Source: Leptobrachium leishanense
Lineage: Eukaryota; Chordata; Amphibia; Anura; Megophryidae
Length of the DNA: 64,000 nucleotides
Reading direction: 5' to 3'
Assembly: GCA_009667805.1 (NCBI GenBank)
Contig: CM019075.1
Coordinates: 15,143,738 to 15,207,737 of the forward strand
The translations under genes were made by a program, and so were the position numbers. Below the pieces are notes generated by a model. The model ran no database searches, was not told where the DNA came from, and worked only from the letters and a program-made list of their open reading frames with translations. This document shows positions 35,257-45,641 of this stretch, piece by piece (positions within the stretch are counted from its first letter, which is position 1; each line of letters begins with the position of its first letter).

Positions 35257-36608
35257 TTAATGGTGTAATCCACTATATCCCCCATTCATAGGCTGCACTG
35301 GTCATAATATCCTAGATTTTGCCAGGGACTATTGTTCTTATCTGATAACAGTAACAGCACGATGAGCCAGGTGAAGTATTCCTCAAACCATTGGCACTTG
35401 TAGGCTATGTCCTTCTCTTGAGTTAACTCTATGTGGCCATTGAATTTCCCTGGAAAAAAAAAGCTGATTCCGCCAAAGTATTCCCCAAACCATTGGCACT
35501 TATAGGCTACCATCAACGCTTATTAATAATTTGGGGGGGATAGTGTATTTACCTGGTAAAAGTAGGCAGATCCAGCCATGACATTTCCCAATCCATTGGC
35601 ATTTATAAGTTACCATCACCGTTTATTAATAATTTGGGGGGAATAGTGTATTTACCTGGTAAAAGTAGGCAGATCCAGCCATGACATTTCCCCAATCCAA
35701 TGGTACTTATAATGGTACCATCACCGTTTATTAATAATTTGGGGGAAAAGGGGGGTAGTGTATTTACCTGGTAAAAGTAGGCAAATCCAGCCATGACATT
35801 TACCAATCCATTGGTATTTATAGGCTACCATCACCGTTTATTAATAGTTTGGGGGGGATAGTGTATTTACCTGGTAAAAGTAGGCCGATCCAGCGGTGAC
35901 ATTCCCCAATCCATTGGCACTTATAGGCTACTGTCACTGTCTATACATCCTGTGGGGGGCCTGGTAATAGTAGGCTGACTTAGCCAAGGTTTTCCTCAAA
36001 ATACTGGAACTTGTAGGCTACATCACCGAGTAGTAATCTTTTGGGGTGATAGTGTATTTACCTGGTAAAAGCAAGCTGATCCAGTCAATGTATTCCCCAA
36101 TAGGGATGAGCTGTTCGGGTTCGGACGGTTCGGAGTTCGGCCCGAACTTTGGCAGTTCTAAAGTTCGCGAACTTCGAACTTTTTGGGCGTGTTCCGTTCG
36201 AGTTCGAAAAAAAAAGAAATTTTGAAAAAGTATAGAAAATGCTTAAAAAAATACTAAAAAATCTAGAAATAAAGAGACTCTTTACTGCAGAATATTATAA
36301 GCAACGGTTTATTAGATATTGAATTAAAAACTAATGTATACGTGGAAAGATTCTCAACTCTAAATGACCTCTGTTCACAAACGGGCATAACACCAGGTGT
36401 TTTTAGTCTGGTAATCAATTTGATACATTGTACACAATACTTAGGTACTGAGGGGGTGGGGTGGTGTCTGCTTCTGATTGAGATTTGAGAATTAATTTCC
36501 CTCCTAAAACTTCCTAATATGCTGCATTTAACTGGTGTTTGAAAAAAATTCAAAATAACATCTAAAGCAATGTTATTTTTCACCTCGGGATTAAACATTC
36601 ACAGGGTT

Positions 36609-37306
36609 ATTCAGAGAGCGGTGAAAAGCAGGAGAAAACTGGAGAAGTGAAAATTCTAGGTCAAAATAGCCAAAAAAAAATTCTCCCATTTAACTCACTT
36701 TCCAAATTGGCTATTTGGTCTAGATTGTTCTCTTCTCCTGCCAGTTCTCCTGGCTTTCACCTCTCTCTCAGGGTTGTTCAGAGAAAGGTGAAAACCAGGA
36801 GAATGGCAGGAAAAGAGAAGAATCTGGACCAAATAGCCGATTTGGAAAGTGAGATAAGGCTAGGGTCCGTACTAGTGGTTCTGCGTTCTCGAAAAAATGC
36901 GTTCATTTTCCACTTGCGTTGCGCAGCCGGACTTTCGTGCGACCGTACTTCGTATATTGGCCGTCATTGCCCGTCATTTGCTGCTAGTGCGGCCGTGATT
37001 AAGTGCGCCTAAACGCACGTTAAAAATTCGCTAGTCTGACCCTAGCCTAAATGGGAGAATTTTTCTGGTTTGGCTATTTTGACCTAGAATTTTCCATTCT
37101 CCAGTCATTCTCCTGCTCTTCACCGCTCTCTGAATAACCCTGACAGGGTTATTCAGAGAAAGGTGAAACTCAGGAGAATGACTGAAGAGAAAATTCTACG
37201 TCAAAATAGCCAAACCAGAAAAATTCTCCCATTTATCTCACTTTCCAAATCGGCTATTTGGTCTAGAATTTTCCATTCTCCAGTCATTCTCCTGCTTTTC
37301 ACCGCC
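36609..37306. mobile_element. three head-to-tail palindromic MITEs
   Basis: Copies begin at about 36609, 36772 and 37144 with CAGGGTTATTCAGAGAAAGG or near variants, and share GGAGAATTTTTCTGG, CAAATAGCCGATTTGG and TTCTCCAGTCATTCTCCTG arms. The second is split by a Harbinger MITE and the third lacks its right end. Same family as 27988-28371. Confidence 0.8.
36858..37047. mobile_element. 190-bp PIF/Harbinger-type MITE
   Basis: Ends GGCTAGGGTCCGTACTAG and (complement) GGCTAGGGTCAGACTAGCG, flanked by TAA on both sides (36855-36857 and 37048-37050). The uninterrupted version of its target (AAAGTGAGACAAATGGGAGA at about 28065) shows the original site and the 3-bp duplication directly. Confidence 0.92.
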
Positions 37307-37979
37307 AAAAAATCAGTAAACTTTTTCTGCGTGTCCGAAAATGTCTCCTCTTTTCATACAGACTGCCGCCCCAAGCAGTTGTTTATGGATAGATTAAAGG
37401 AAAAGCATTTATCGTCATTTGAAATGTCATTTTTTGATTTTTAAATATTTCTATACATCCTAGAAATCCGCCACTTCACGGGCAGGTTATGGGGACCTCC
37501 AAGGCACGATATTTGAAGGAATTTTTCGTTTTTATTTTTAACCCTTATTTCATGGAAAACTCACTGTCCCTTTAAAAACATTTTTTTTTTTACTTTTTGT
37601 CCTTGTTTCCTGTCCCCCAGGGCACTACCCGGACCCCCATACACCTTTTATGGCAAATATCTAGCATATATGCCCTCTTGGAGGGCACTCTAAAAACCGA
37701 ATTTTCAGCCCCATTGACTTGTATTGAGTTCGAGTTCGGGTTCGGATCCGAACATTTGGAAAGTTCGGGTTCGGCTCCGAACCGAACTCGGGGAGTGTTC
37801 AGCTCATCCCTATTCCCCAATCCTTTGGCACTTACAGGCTACCGTCACTGTCTACACATCCTGTAGGGGGCAACTGCCTTTACCTGGTAACAGTATGCTG
37901 CAATAGTCGAGGTATTCCCCAAAATACTGGGATTTGTAGGCTGCCATCACCCTGTATTTACCTTGAAGGGGGGCTTTAG

Positions 37980-39028
37980 TAGGGATGTGCGTTTCGGGTT
38001 TCGGAATTTCGGAATTTTCACGAAATTTCCCGATTCGTGCATTCGGATTCGGCCGATTTTACGAACATTTTCAGATCCGAAAACAGCAGATACGAAAAAA
38101 TTTCCGAAACGAAACGAAAATTTGTTCGGAATTTTCGAATGGACTAGAAATGTGTAAAATCGAAAATCATTTTCGTTCCATTCGTAATTTCGGCTCCATT
38201 CCTGATTTCGGTTCCATTTCAGTAATTTCGGACAACGTATTTTTTGGTTATATCGCTGATTCTGTATTTTTGTATCATTCCCATCTCAATGTATCCTTCT
38301 TGTAAAACATGAGAAATCTCAATGTATCCTTCCTGGAAAACCAGAGAAATCTCAATGTATCCTTCTTGTGAAACATGATAAATCTCAATGTATCCTTCCT
38401 GGAAAACCAGAGAAATCTCAATGTATCCTTCTTGTAAAACATGAGAAATCTCAATGTATCCTCTTGTAAAACATGAGAAATCTCAATGTATCCTTCCTGG
38501 AAAACTAGAGAAATCTCAATGTATCCTTCCTGGAAAACCAGAGAAATCTCAATGTATCCTTCTTGTAAAACATGAGAAATCTCAATGTATCCTTCTTGTG
38601 AAACCAGAGAAATCTCAATGTATCCTTCTTGTGAAACCAGAGAAATCTCAATGTATCCTTCTTGTAAAACATGAGAAATCTCAATGTGTCCTTCTCGTGA
38701 AACCAGAGAAATCTCAATGTATCCTTCTTGTAAAACATGAGAAATCTCAATGGCAGAATTATCGTATCGACAGAATTATCGTATCGACAGAATTATCGTA
38801 TCGACAGAAATATCGGATCCGAAAAACCATTAGTTTACGTCAAAACGAATAGACACTTTGAAATGAGGAGAACAGACGTTCCGAAAAACACGTAAATTTC
38901 CGAAATTACGAAAAAAGTCGATACGAAAACGAAACGAACCGAAACGGAAATCGGCCGAAATGAAAATTTACAAAATACGAACGAACCGAACCGAATCGAA
39001 CCGAAAAAAAAATCGGTGCACAAGTCTA
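37980..39028. mobile_element. hAT-type element with captured LINE-tail minisatellite
   Basis: 1049 bp with ends TAGGGATGTGCGTTTCGGGT and (complement) TAGACTTGTGCACCGATTTT, and an exact 8-bp duplication GGCTTTAG at 37972-37979 and 39029-39036. It is GTTTCGG/CGAAA-rich near both ends. The centre holds a 33-bp minisatellite (38284-38755), followed by three copies of AGAATTATCGTATCGAC. The copy at 56895-58052 is the same element in reverse orientation at another site. Confidence 0.92.
38284..38755. repeat. 33-bp minisatellite derived from a LINE 3' end
   Basis: 14 units of the form CTCAATGTATCCTTCTTGTA then AAACATGAGAAAT, alternating with a second type reading CCTGGAAAACCAG. The text AGAAATCTCAATGTATCCTT then CCTGGaAAA is the 3' terminus of the LINE fragments at 13636 and 47910 (minus strand). 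The plus and minus open frames here are by-products. Confidence 0.92.
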
Positions 39029-39036
39029 GGCTTTAG

Positions 39037-39397
39037 TTCTAGCCTGATAATGGTAGCCTGATTGTGCTCCTTATTGTCATGTCTTGATCATAGTGAGGAG
39101 AGGGGGGAACATCTGTATTTGTTTTCAGTGGTGACAAGGAGAGGGTGTGGAGTTTAGATCAGGTTACAGAGGGATAGGGAGGCACATAAAGGTCTGCTGT
39201 TAGACAGAAGAAAAAAACAATAACCACCCTATATTCAGCTAAAAAGATTTAAAAAATTTAATTCTTTGGCAATTCTTTTCATTGATAGAGAATCACGGTG
39301 CGGTTTGGTAGCAAATAAATGAAAACTGAGAGCGCCCTCTATGGTCTATTGATATACCTGCAATAGGCTTTTTATTTCTTTAATTAACATTTATGTA
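39037..39397. other. non-coding DNA, no gene recognised
   Basis: Remnant of the ~105-bp satellite at the start, then AT-rich sequence. Confidence 0.5.
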
Positions 39398-41056
39398 TTA
39401 CTGCAGACGTTTGAGTATACCGCTAGATTTTGGTGAAAAAAATTTACCTTAAAATTGGAGGGGTCACCTTATATTCGAGACATCTGCATCGCGTGTAAAA
39501 AAAAACCCCAAAAAAACAACTTGCCTTTCTCTGGATCCCAAGTGTCCCGGAGGTTCCGGTAGTCTCGCTGAAGTGAATGCGGGCTCCCTGATGCTTGCAA
39601 ACACTTCAGGAACTCCCGGATTCAGGAGAGGTGGGATCCATCACGGCCAGAGGGCACGCTTGGTTTAAGCCAATCATTCACCTCGCTCGCCTCCGCCGGC
39701 CATCTAATCACTAGTAAAGAAGACGGGTGGCCGGCGGCTTCATACTTAGTAGCAACTGCAATCATTCTAGAGCAGAGCACCCTGGCCTGAAGGAGAGCCT
39801 GACTGTGTTAACCACTTGGCTGCTATGGACGCGCTCAGCGCGTCCAGCCAAGTGGTTCTCCTGTCCGAGCGCGTCCGCCCGTCAGCCCGTCAATCCGGGA
39901 CCCCGGCGGGGACATTAGATGTCATCGCGGCGACGCGATGACATCTAATGCAGGCTCTCTCCCTCCCGATCGCCGGGGAGTAGCGAGTTAAAACAGACAC
40001 CGCTTGGAAGGGCACAGCCTGCCCTTCCAAACGGTGGCTGTCATTAACCCCTGGGGAGCCGGATCACGAATCGGCGCTGAAAAGCGCCGGTTCGTGATCC
40101 TTTCCCGGAGCTGGCCGACATCTTGGATGTCGGCCAAGCCTCCGGGAACTCCCCCTGAGGACTGGCGTCATCGTGCTATGCACGATGACGCCAGTCCTGG
40201 AGTTAACCCCTAGCTGCCACCAACGGTGGAGATAGGGGGTTCCAATGAACCCCCTATCTCCCGATCCGTGGCAGCTAGGGGTTAATGTTTGGTACTGTTG
40301 GATCGGCCAGAGCATGGCCGTTCCAACGATACCAAACACCACTGTGAAAAAAGTTTTTAAAAAAAAATAAAAATTAAAAATAAAAAAATATTAAAAAAAT
40401 TCAAAAAAAAAACCAAACAAGTTTTTTTGTTTTTTTTTGTTTTGTTAATGCAGCAATATTGTTCCCATTTCAATTATAATGTGAACAATGATGCTGCACT
40501 AACGATTTTTGTATGCGGTGCGTTTGTTAAAAATCGCGTAATTTTCCCCAAAAAATAATGTAACGAGACCCCATCTCTAATTTTTTTAACAAGCGCGCCC
40601 CATACAAAATATAACCGCAATTGCTCGCATGTTAAAATGTAAAAAAAAAACACTTTACACGTTGTAAATTATTGAAAATTCATATTTTATTGCATTTTTT
40701 TTTATAATATACAGACAGGACATGACGTATACATATAATAATGACATATTATGAATCTGCCGAGTCTGACGGAAAGAATGATATATAATATGTCTGGGTC
40801 ATATACTAAAATAAGCCTTCAAAACACATTTAAACATGATGAGCAAAACCGATAAAAATGACCTCAGCACAGAGGTGTGAAACGCCTCAGCAGCGAAAGG
40901 GTTAAGAGAACCTGGAAGGATTTTAATTGTTTACCGGTACAGTATAATTTTGTTCCTCGCGTTATATTCGAGTCTTGAGTATTCTCTCATTTCCATAATA
41001 AATATCTATCCATCGCATTATATTCGGGTCGCGCTATACTCGAGTATCTACGGTAA
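39398..41056. mobile_element. TIR element split by a piggyBac-type element
   Basis: Left end TTACTGCAGACGTTTGAGTA and complement of the right end TTACCGTAGATACTCGAGTA are related inverted repeats. Both are followed by TTATATTCGAG-type text (39468 and 40960). Removing the nested TTAA element (39812-40901) leaves about 570 bp. Superfamily uncertain: no clear TSD at the ends. Confidence 0.6.
39812..40901. mobile_element. 1.09 kb piggyBac-type element
   Basis: TTAA on both sides (39808-39811 and 40902-40905). Ends CCACTTGGCTGCTATGGACG and (complement) CCCTTTCGCTGCTGAGGCGT. The interior contains several short inverted repeats (GACATCTAATG stem, CGATGACGCCAGTCCTGGAG, TTTGGTACTGTTGGATCGGC and partner). 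No transposase frame. A second copy in reverse orientation is at 53380-54538. The central GGTA..TTGGA stem is shared with the MITE at 16986. Confidence 0.88.
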
Positions 41057-41799
41057 CTGGATTTACTGCCTCCCTTCATTAACTAATGTTAAATTTAAAA
41101 GACAAGCTTTTCATGGGGGGGCAGAGCTGGACCCCTGGGAGAGTGGTCACATGCAGGCGGAGCTCCGTTGGAGCACTTGTCTTGCTGAGAGTTATTTGTG
41201 ACCCTCTCTCCGTGTTTTGGTTTGGTTTTTTGGAGGTTAAGTATCCCTCAAAAGATTCGCGGTTGCCCGATCAAGTGTTTTCCGTGAGGTTGGTGGCAAG
41301 TTATTGGTCTGGCAAGTCTCAGGCCTGGTGCTACGGCCTAGCTGAAATGGCCATCTTGAAAGCCCAGGGAGTTTCCTGAGGATCAGCGTGGTCTCGATTT
41401 CTGGCCACTGGCTACTTACCTTGACCTCGGGGATGGGAAAAAAGTCAATGAAGCAGAGAGACTTGTTGGAGGGCCCCTGCCAACGGGACATTCAAGACTC
41501 TATGGGCGACGGGCACACTTTCTTTGGTGCGTACCCCTTCCCCACCCTCCCCCCCGAGATTCGGCTCTTCAGAGGAGGAAGACTATTCTTGGCCCCCTGG
41601 GTCAGAGGTGAGTCAGAGGTGGATTGGCTTGTCCCGGCACCTGGGTGAAAGGTCATTCAGCTGCGGGACCTGCCGCAAAGAAGAGGGCTCAGAAAAAAGA
41701 AAGGGCTCTGGCGGTGGTGTCTCAAGAGGCCCTGGTGGCCACCTCCGGCCGTCGCTGGGATGCTCTGACGACGACCTGCGGCTGCCGAATGGCGGAGAC
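41057..41799. other. probable LINE-derived or other decayed DNA
   Basis: Continuous with the ORF1 relic that follows and perhaps its 5' part (GGCAGAGCTGGACCCCTGGG near 41116), but I cannot assign it firmly. Confidence 0.35.
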
Positions 41800-42606
41800 C
41801 TGACGCCGCAGTCACAGTGCCATTTTCTCTTGGAGGCCCTGCAGCAGAAGGTTTCTGGTGCCTCTGGGGTGCCCAGGAAATCCCCCCTGGTGCTGGATCG
41901 CCTTCTTTGTGCCCCGGCGCTGTCGATACCACTGATGCTGCGACAGACAACACACGCCCCACCATGATGGGAGACTACCTCAGGTTTATTGCCGAGATCA
42001 GGACCTATGGTCGGCCGAGATTTCTGGGGTGGGGGCAGAAGTGGAGGTGGTGCGTTCCCACGTGGTGGCAGTGCAGAAGCAGACCTCTGATGTGTCTGCG
42101 GAGCATGTTATCCTATCGTCACAGGTGAGTGCCCTGTGGTCCGAAGTTAACTTTCTGACACATTCGGCGGAGACCCTTGAATCCAGGCACCGCAGATGCA
42201 ACATTCAGGTCCGAGGTGTCCCGAGTCGGTGTCCAAGTCAACCTTACTTCCCTATGTGACTCGTCTGGCACACCAGATTTCAGGGTTGTCTCCCGGCACA
42301 TCGGAGGTGTTCAGCACGGCGTTCTGGATTCACAAAGCCGTAACATCCCACCGCAATGTTCCGAGGGACATCATCACAATCGCCAGAGATGTCGCTATCA
42401 AGTCGAGGATCATGTCAGCCACGGGTGCCCGGGTGGCAGTGGAGTTTGAAGGGGCGTCACTGACGCTGTATAATGACCTGCCGTTTGTGACCCTGCTAGC
42501 GTGGTGTTGGTTTCGGAAGGTGACAGTATTCCTTTGTCTCAAGGGTTTCAGTTACCGTTGGGGGCTCAATGATTCCCTCGTGGTACCCAACCACTTCAAC
42601 GTATAA
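41800..42606 (+). pseudogene. L1/Tx1-type LINE ORF1 relic
   Basis: Plus-strand frames give the order expected of L1-like ORF1: a heptad-rich segment (VSALWSEVNFLTHSAETLES at about 42120-42185), then NIQVRGVP (start of the RRM-like domain). A second frame follows with STLLPYVTRL, NVPRDIITIARDVAIKSRIM, FEGASLTLYNDL and YRWGLNDSLVV, matching the C-terminal domain pattern (VPRDVI, YEG..SLF.DLS, YRWGFP). The change of frame near 42230 and loss of upstream continuity make it non-functional. No ORF2 follows. Confidence 0.7.
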
Positions 42607-42904
42607 CAATCTGTATAGAATGCCGCAAGCCCATGGATGAGACCATGATGGCCAAGGTGAAGGAATTTCTGCATCAGGAACCTCAAACCATTCTCAAAAA
42701 GCTTGTGGAAGAGGTTGACGATCCAAAACCACACACATGCTGAGGATTCCTCATGACGAGTTGGACTTCACTAAGTAGCACGCCTGACGGGCAGGTGCTA
42801 GCCTATTTTGCGCCCTAGGCAAGACCAGCTACTTGCGCCCCCCAAAAAAACACTGCACATTACTGTGGAGCTCTGTGATACCCTCATAAACACCGTACAT
42901 TACT

Positions 42905-43258
42905 GCCCCAGCACACATGGGTATATATTGCCCCAGCACACATGGATTTATATTGCCCCCAGCACACATGGGTATATATTGCCCCCAGCTCACATGGGTA
43001 TATATTGCCCCAGCTCACATGGATATATATTGCCCCCAGCACACATGGGTATATATTGCCCCCAGCACACATGGGTATATATTGCTCCCAGCTCACATGG
43101 GTATATATTGCCCCCAGCTCACATGGATATATATTGCCCCCAGCACACATGTTTATATATTGCCCCAGCACACATGGGTATATATTGCCCCAGCTCACAT
43201 GGGTATATATTGCCCCCAGCACACATGGGTATATATTGCCCCCAGCACACATAAAATA
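42905..43258. repeat. 26-bp minisatellite
   Basis: About 13-14 units of the form AGCACACATGGGTATATATT then GCCCCC, with variants AGCTCACATGG and a 25-bp form missing one C. Open frames on both strands are unit artefacts. Confidence 0.93.
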
Positions 43259-43617
43259 TATATAAATTACTGCCAATTTAACCCGAATAGTATCATGTCC
43301 AGATCCATATATACAGACCAGATCATGCCCACTTAAGATACATATACAGAGACCTTAGCCCAAATCATGCCCACAGAAATATATAGACCTCAGACCAGAT
43401 AATGCCCACATAGAGACCTCAGACCAGATAATGCCCACATATATTGACCTCAGACCAGATGATGCCCATATATAGAGACAATTTAGACCCAAAATAGGTC
43501 AAATAGTGTTATTAGGCGCTATACGTTTAATACACCACACGATATAATGACAGGCAATAAAGAACAGCGAGACAATTCGCAGCTCACCGTTGGGTGTATC
43601 CCTCACCCATAAATGAA

Positions 43618-44366
43618 GGTTCGAACAAAAAAGTAGCAAGTGTACAATCGGGAGCGCGATGATTTTTATACAACTTTTCAGTCCTTGGAATGGCAAAAGT
43701 TTCTAAAAGGTCCTTCGTAGATAGAAGTCAGAAGGTCCCAAATTATATATTCAACATATAGGGAAAAAAAGAAAGAGAATCTAATTGGGCAATATCGTAT
43801 ATTCCATAAACATATATACTTTTTATGGCATATAGTGTAACACTCACAAGTCTGGAGCTAAAAAGCTTGAGTATGTACGCAGTTGAGCCACTATGGGGGG
43901 AGCTCCTCCCATCAATTGGAAAAAGTTCTTCCTGTTCCGACTGAGGAAGCTTACAGTTTGAATTATGCTATGATACTGTTCCTTCTGAGGTACACACGAA
44001 TTTGTTTCATCGTGGAAGACCCTCAAGATCCAATATTCTCTAAATTGGTGGGAGGAAGAACTTTTTCCGGTTGATGGGAGGAGCCCCCCATAGTGGCTCA
44101 ACTGCGTCCATACTCGAGCTTTTTAGCTCCATACTTGTGAGTGTTACACCATATGCCATAAAAAGTATATATGTTTAGGGAATATACGATATTGCCCAAT
44201 AAGATTCTCTTTCTTTTTTCCCTATATGTTGAATATACAATTTGGGACCTTCTGACTTCTATCTATGAAGGACTTTTTAGAAACTTTTGCCATTCCAAGG
44301 ACTGAAAAGTTGTATTAAAATCATCGCGCTCCCGATTGTACACTTGGTACTTTTTTGTTTGATCCA
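43618..44366. repeat. large foldback (inverted repeat) element
   Basis: Two arms of about 310 bp (about 43618-43935 and 44050-44366) read in opposite directions. Both hold AAGTGTACAATCGGGAGCGC, CCTTGGAATGGCAAAAGTTT, AAAGTATATATG and GAGCCACTATGGGGGGAGCT in mirrored order, around a ~115-bp loop. A further 120 bp of unpaired sequence lies left of the first arm. It splits a run of AGACCTCAGACCAGATAATG repeats, so it arrived after them. No transposase seen. Confidence 0.88.
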
Positions 44367-44834
44367 TATATAGAGACCTCAGACCAGATAATGCCCATAT
44401 ATAGAGACCTCAGACCAGATCATGCCCACATATATAGACCTCAGATCACATAATGCCCACATAGAGACCTCAGTCTAGATAATGCCCATATATAGAGACC
44501 TCAGACCAGATAATGCCCACACACGCCAGGCGCAGCTTCGTCTCAGTCTCAGCTCATCATCCAGCTGAGCTGCTCCGCCTCCTTCACGTGAGACCCCACA
44601 GCACAGGAAGCCAGCGACTGACGCGTGGCGCGTGCTGCCGCCGGCACCAACACGTGCCAACGCACGTCATCTACATCGTCATCGGCAGCGCGGATGAAGT
44701 AAGTTTTGGCAGCCGAGAACTGGGACACAAATGAATGAGTTCCTGCTTCAGTGGTCGGGCCAGCTGCACCCTAGGCGGGCCCTGTGCTCTAGGCGGCCGC
44801 CTAGCTCGCCTAGCGGCAGCGCCGGCCCTGCTGA

Positions 44835-45186
44835 CAGATTCTGCATTTGGTGAACACAGAACAAAAACTGTTAGAGTTCAGTTTGCCAAAGAGTTCCACT
44901 TCATGTTTGAAGAAGGGCAGCTTGCCAACCTCAAGGCAGCTGTCACTGGAGATGAAGCCACGTTGAGAGAAATTTATGATTTTCAGGGTGCTTTCAGAAG
45001 TGGATGCATGGCTTGATAAAATGCACAGAGATCGGTGGTGGTTATGTCGAGAAACGCTGAATAAACAAGCTTTTTTGTGGAAAAAACACAAGTGGAGTTT
45101 GCATCAACACTTAATTTATTTTAACCTTACTTCTGGGGTTCCCCTCATACATACAGTGTATATATATATTTTATATATATATATAT
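44835..45186. other. unassigned sequence with a short protein-like frame
   Basis: The plus frame ending at 45016 reads VRVQFAKEFHFMFEEGQLAN then LKAAVTGDEATLREIYDFQG, more protein-like than its surroundings. It starts inside the preceding TIR sequence, and I recognise no family. It ends in a (TA)n microsatellite at about 45150-45186. Confidence 0.3.
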
Positions 45187-45376
45187 AGAAAAGCCAGGCA
45201 TAGGAGCACACTGGGACTTGTGAAAAAGTAACTAACTTTATTGAATAAAATCTGACGTTTTGGTTCCTAAGAACCTTCCTTCATTCTTAGGAACCGAAAC
45301 GTCGGATTTTATTCAATAAAGTTTGTTATTTTTTCACAAGCCCCAGTGTGCTCCTATGCCTGGCTTTTCTATATTT
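45187..45376. repeat. near-perfect hairpin element
   Basis: Arms of about 90 bp carry AGAAAAGCCAGGCATAGGAG, CACACTGGGACTTGTGAAAA and TATTGAATAAAATCTGACGT, mirrored as ACGTCGGATTTTATTCAATA and onward, with a very short loop near 45280-45290. TA-rich sequence flanks it on both sides. Likely a small foldback MITE. Confidence 0.9.
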
Positions 45377-45641
45377 ATCCTTGAGGATAGCACCTGGGCA
45401 ACTAAATTCCTATTTACGGACTGAGTGCTCTCCACATTTGTCTTTTTATATATATATATATATATATATCATAAATGATGTGTTGTATATATATTTTAAT
45501 ATTTCTATATATTAATTGTATATATCAAACACACACAATTATCATTTACCCTACATGCAATGGTCTGTGAGTTCTATGACATTCACATTTTCGGCGTTCA
45601 TGTTACTGCTATATGTTACTTTTATGTACCAGGACACTTTA

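Larger units (their letters stand above)
36101..37812. mobile_element. 1.7 kb hAT-type element with nested MITEs
   Basis: Inverted ends TAGGGATGAGCTGTTCGGGT and (complement) TAGGGATGAGCTGAACACTC. An exact 8-bp duplication TTCCCCAA lies at 36093-36100 and 37813-37820. The surrounding satellite supplies the empty site (ATTCCCCAATCCATTGGCAC at about 35902). The interior has GTTCGGGTTCGGA-type subterminal repeats and three palindromic MITEs (36609-37306), one of them holding a Harbinger MITE. No transposase frame. Confidence 0.92.
35285..37971. repeat. diverged ~105-bp satellite, invaded
   Basis: Degenerate units of about 100-115 bp contain CACTTATAGGCTACCATCAC, TTTATTAATAATTTGGGGG, ATAGTGTATTTACCTGGTAA and GCAGATCCAGCCATGACATT. 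Roughly six units lie at 35390-36092, and about two more at 37821-37971. A 1.7 kb hAT element (36101-37812) separates them within one unit. The last unit is cut by a second hAT element at 37980. The drift between units indicates an old array that served as the landing site. Confidence 0.88.
42780..44834. mobile_element. composite TIR element with internal repeats
   Basis: The left end CGGGCAGGTGCTAGCCTATT, then GCGCCCTAGGCAAG, pairs loosely with the complement of the right end, CAGGGCCGGCGCTGCCGCTA, then GGCGAGC. CCTAGGC motifs lie at both ends. CAGGGCCGGC ends are common on hAT-type elements, but I see no clean 8-bp duplication. It contains a 26-bp array (42905-43258), AGACCTCAGACCAGATAATG repeats (43340-43480 and 44365-44520) and a large inverted repeat (43618-44366). 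Confidence 0.55.
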
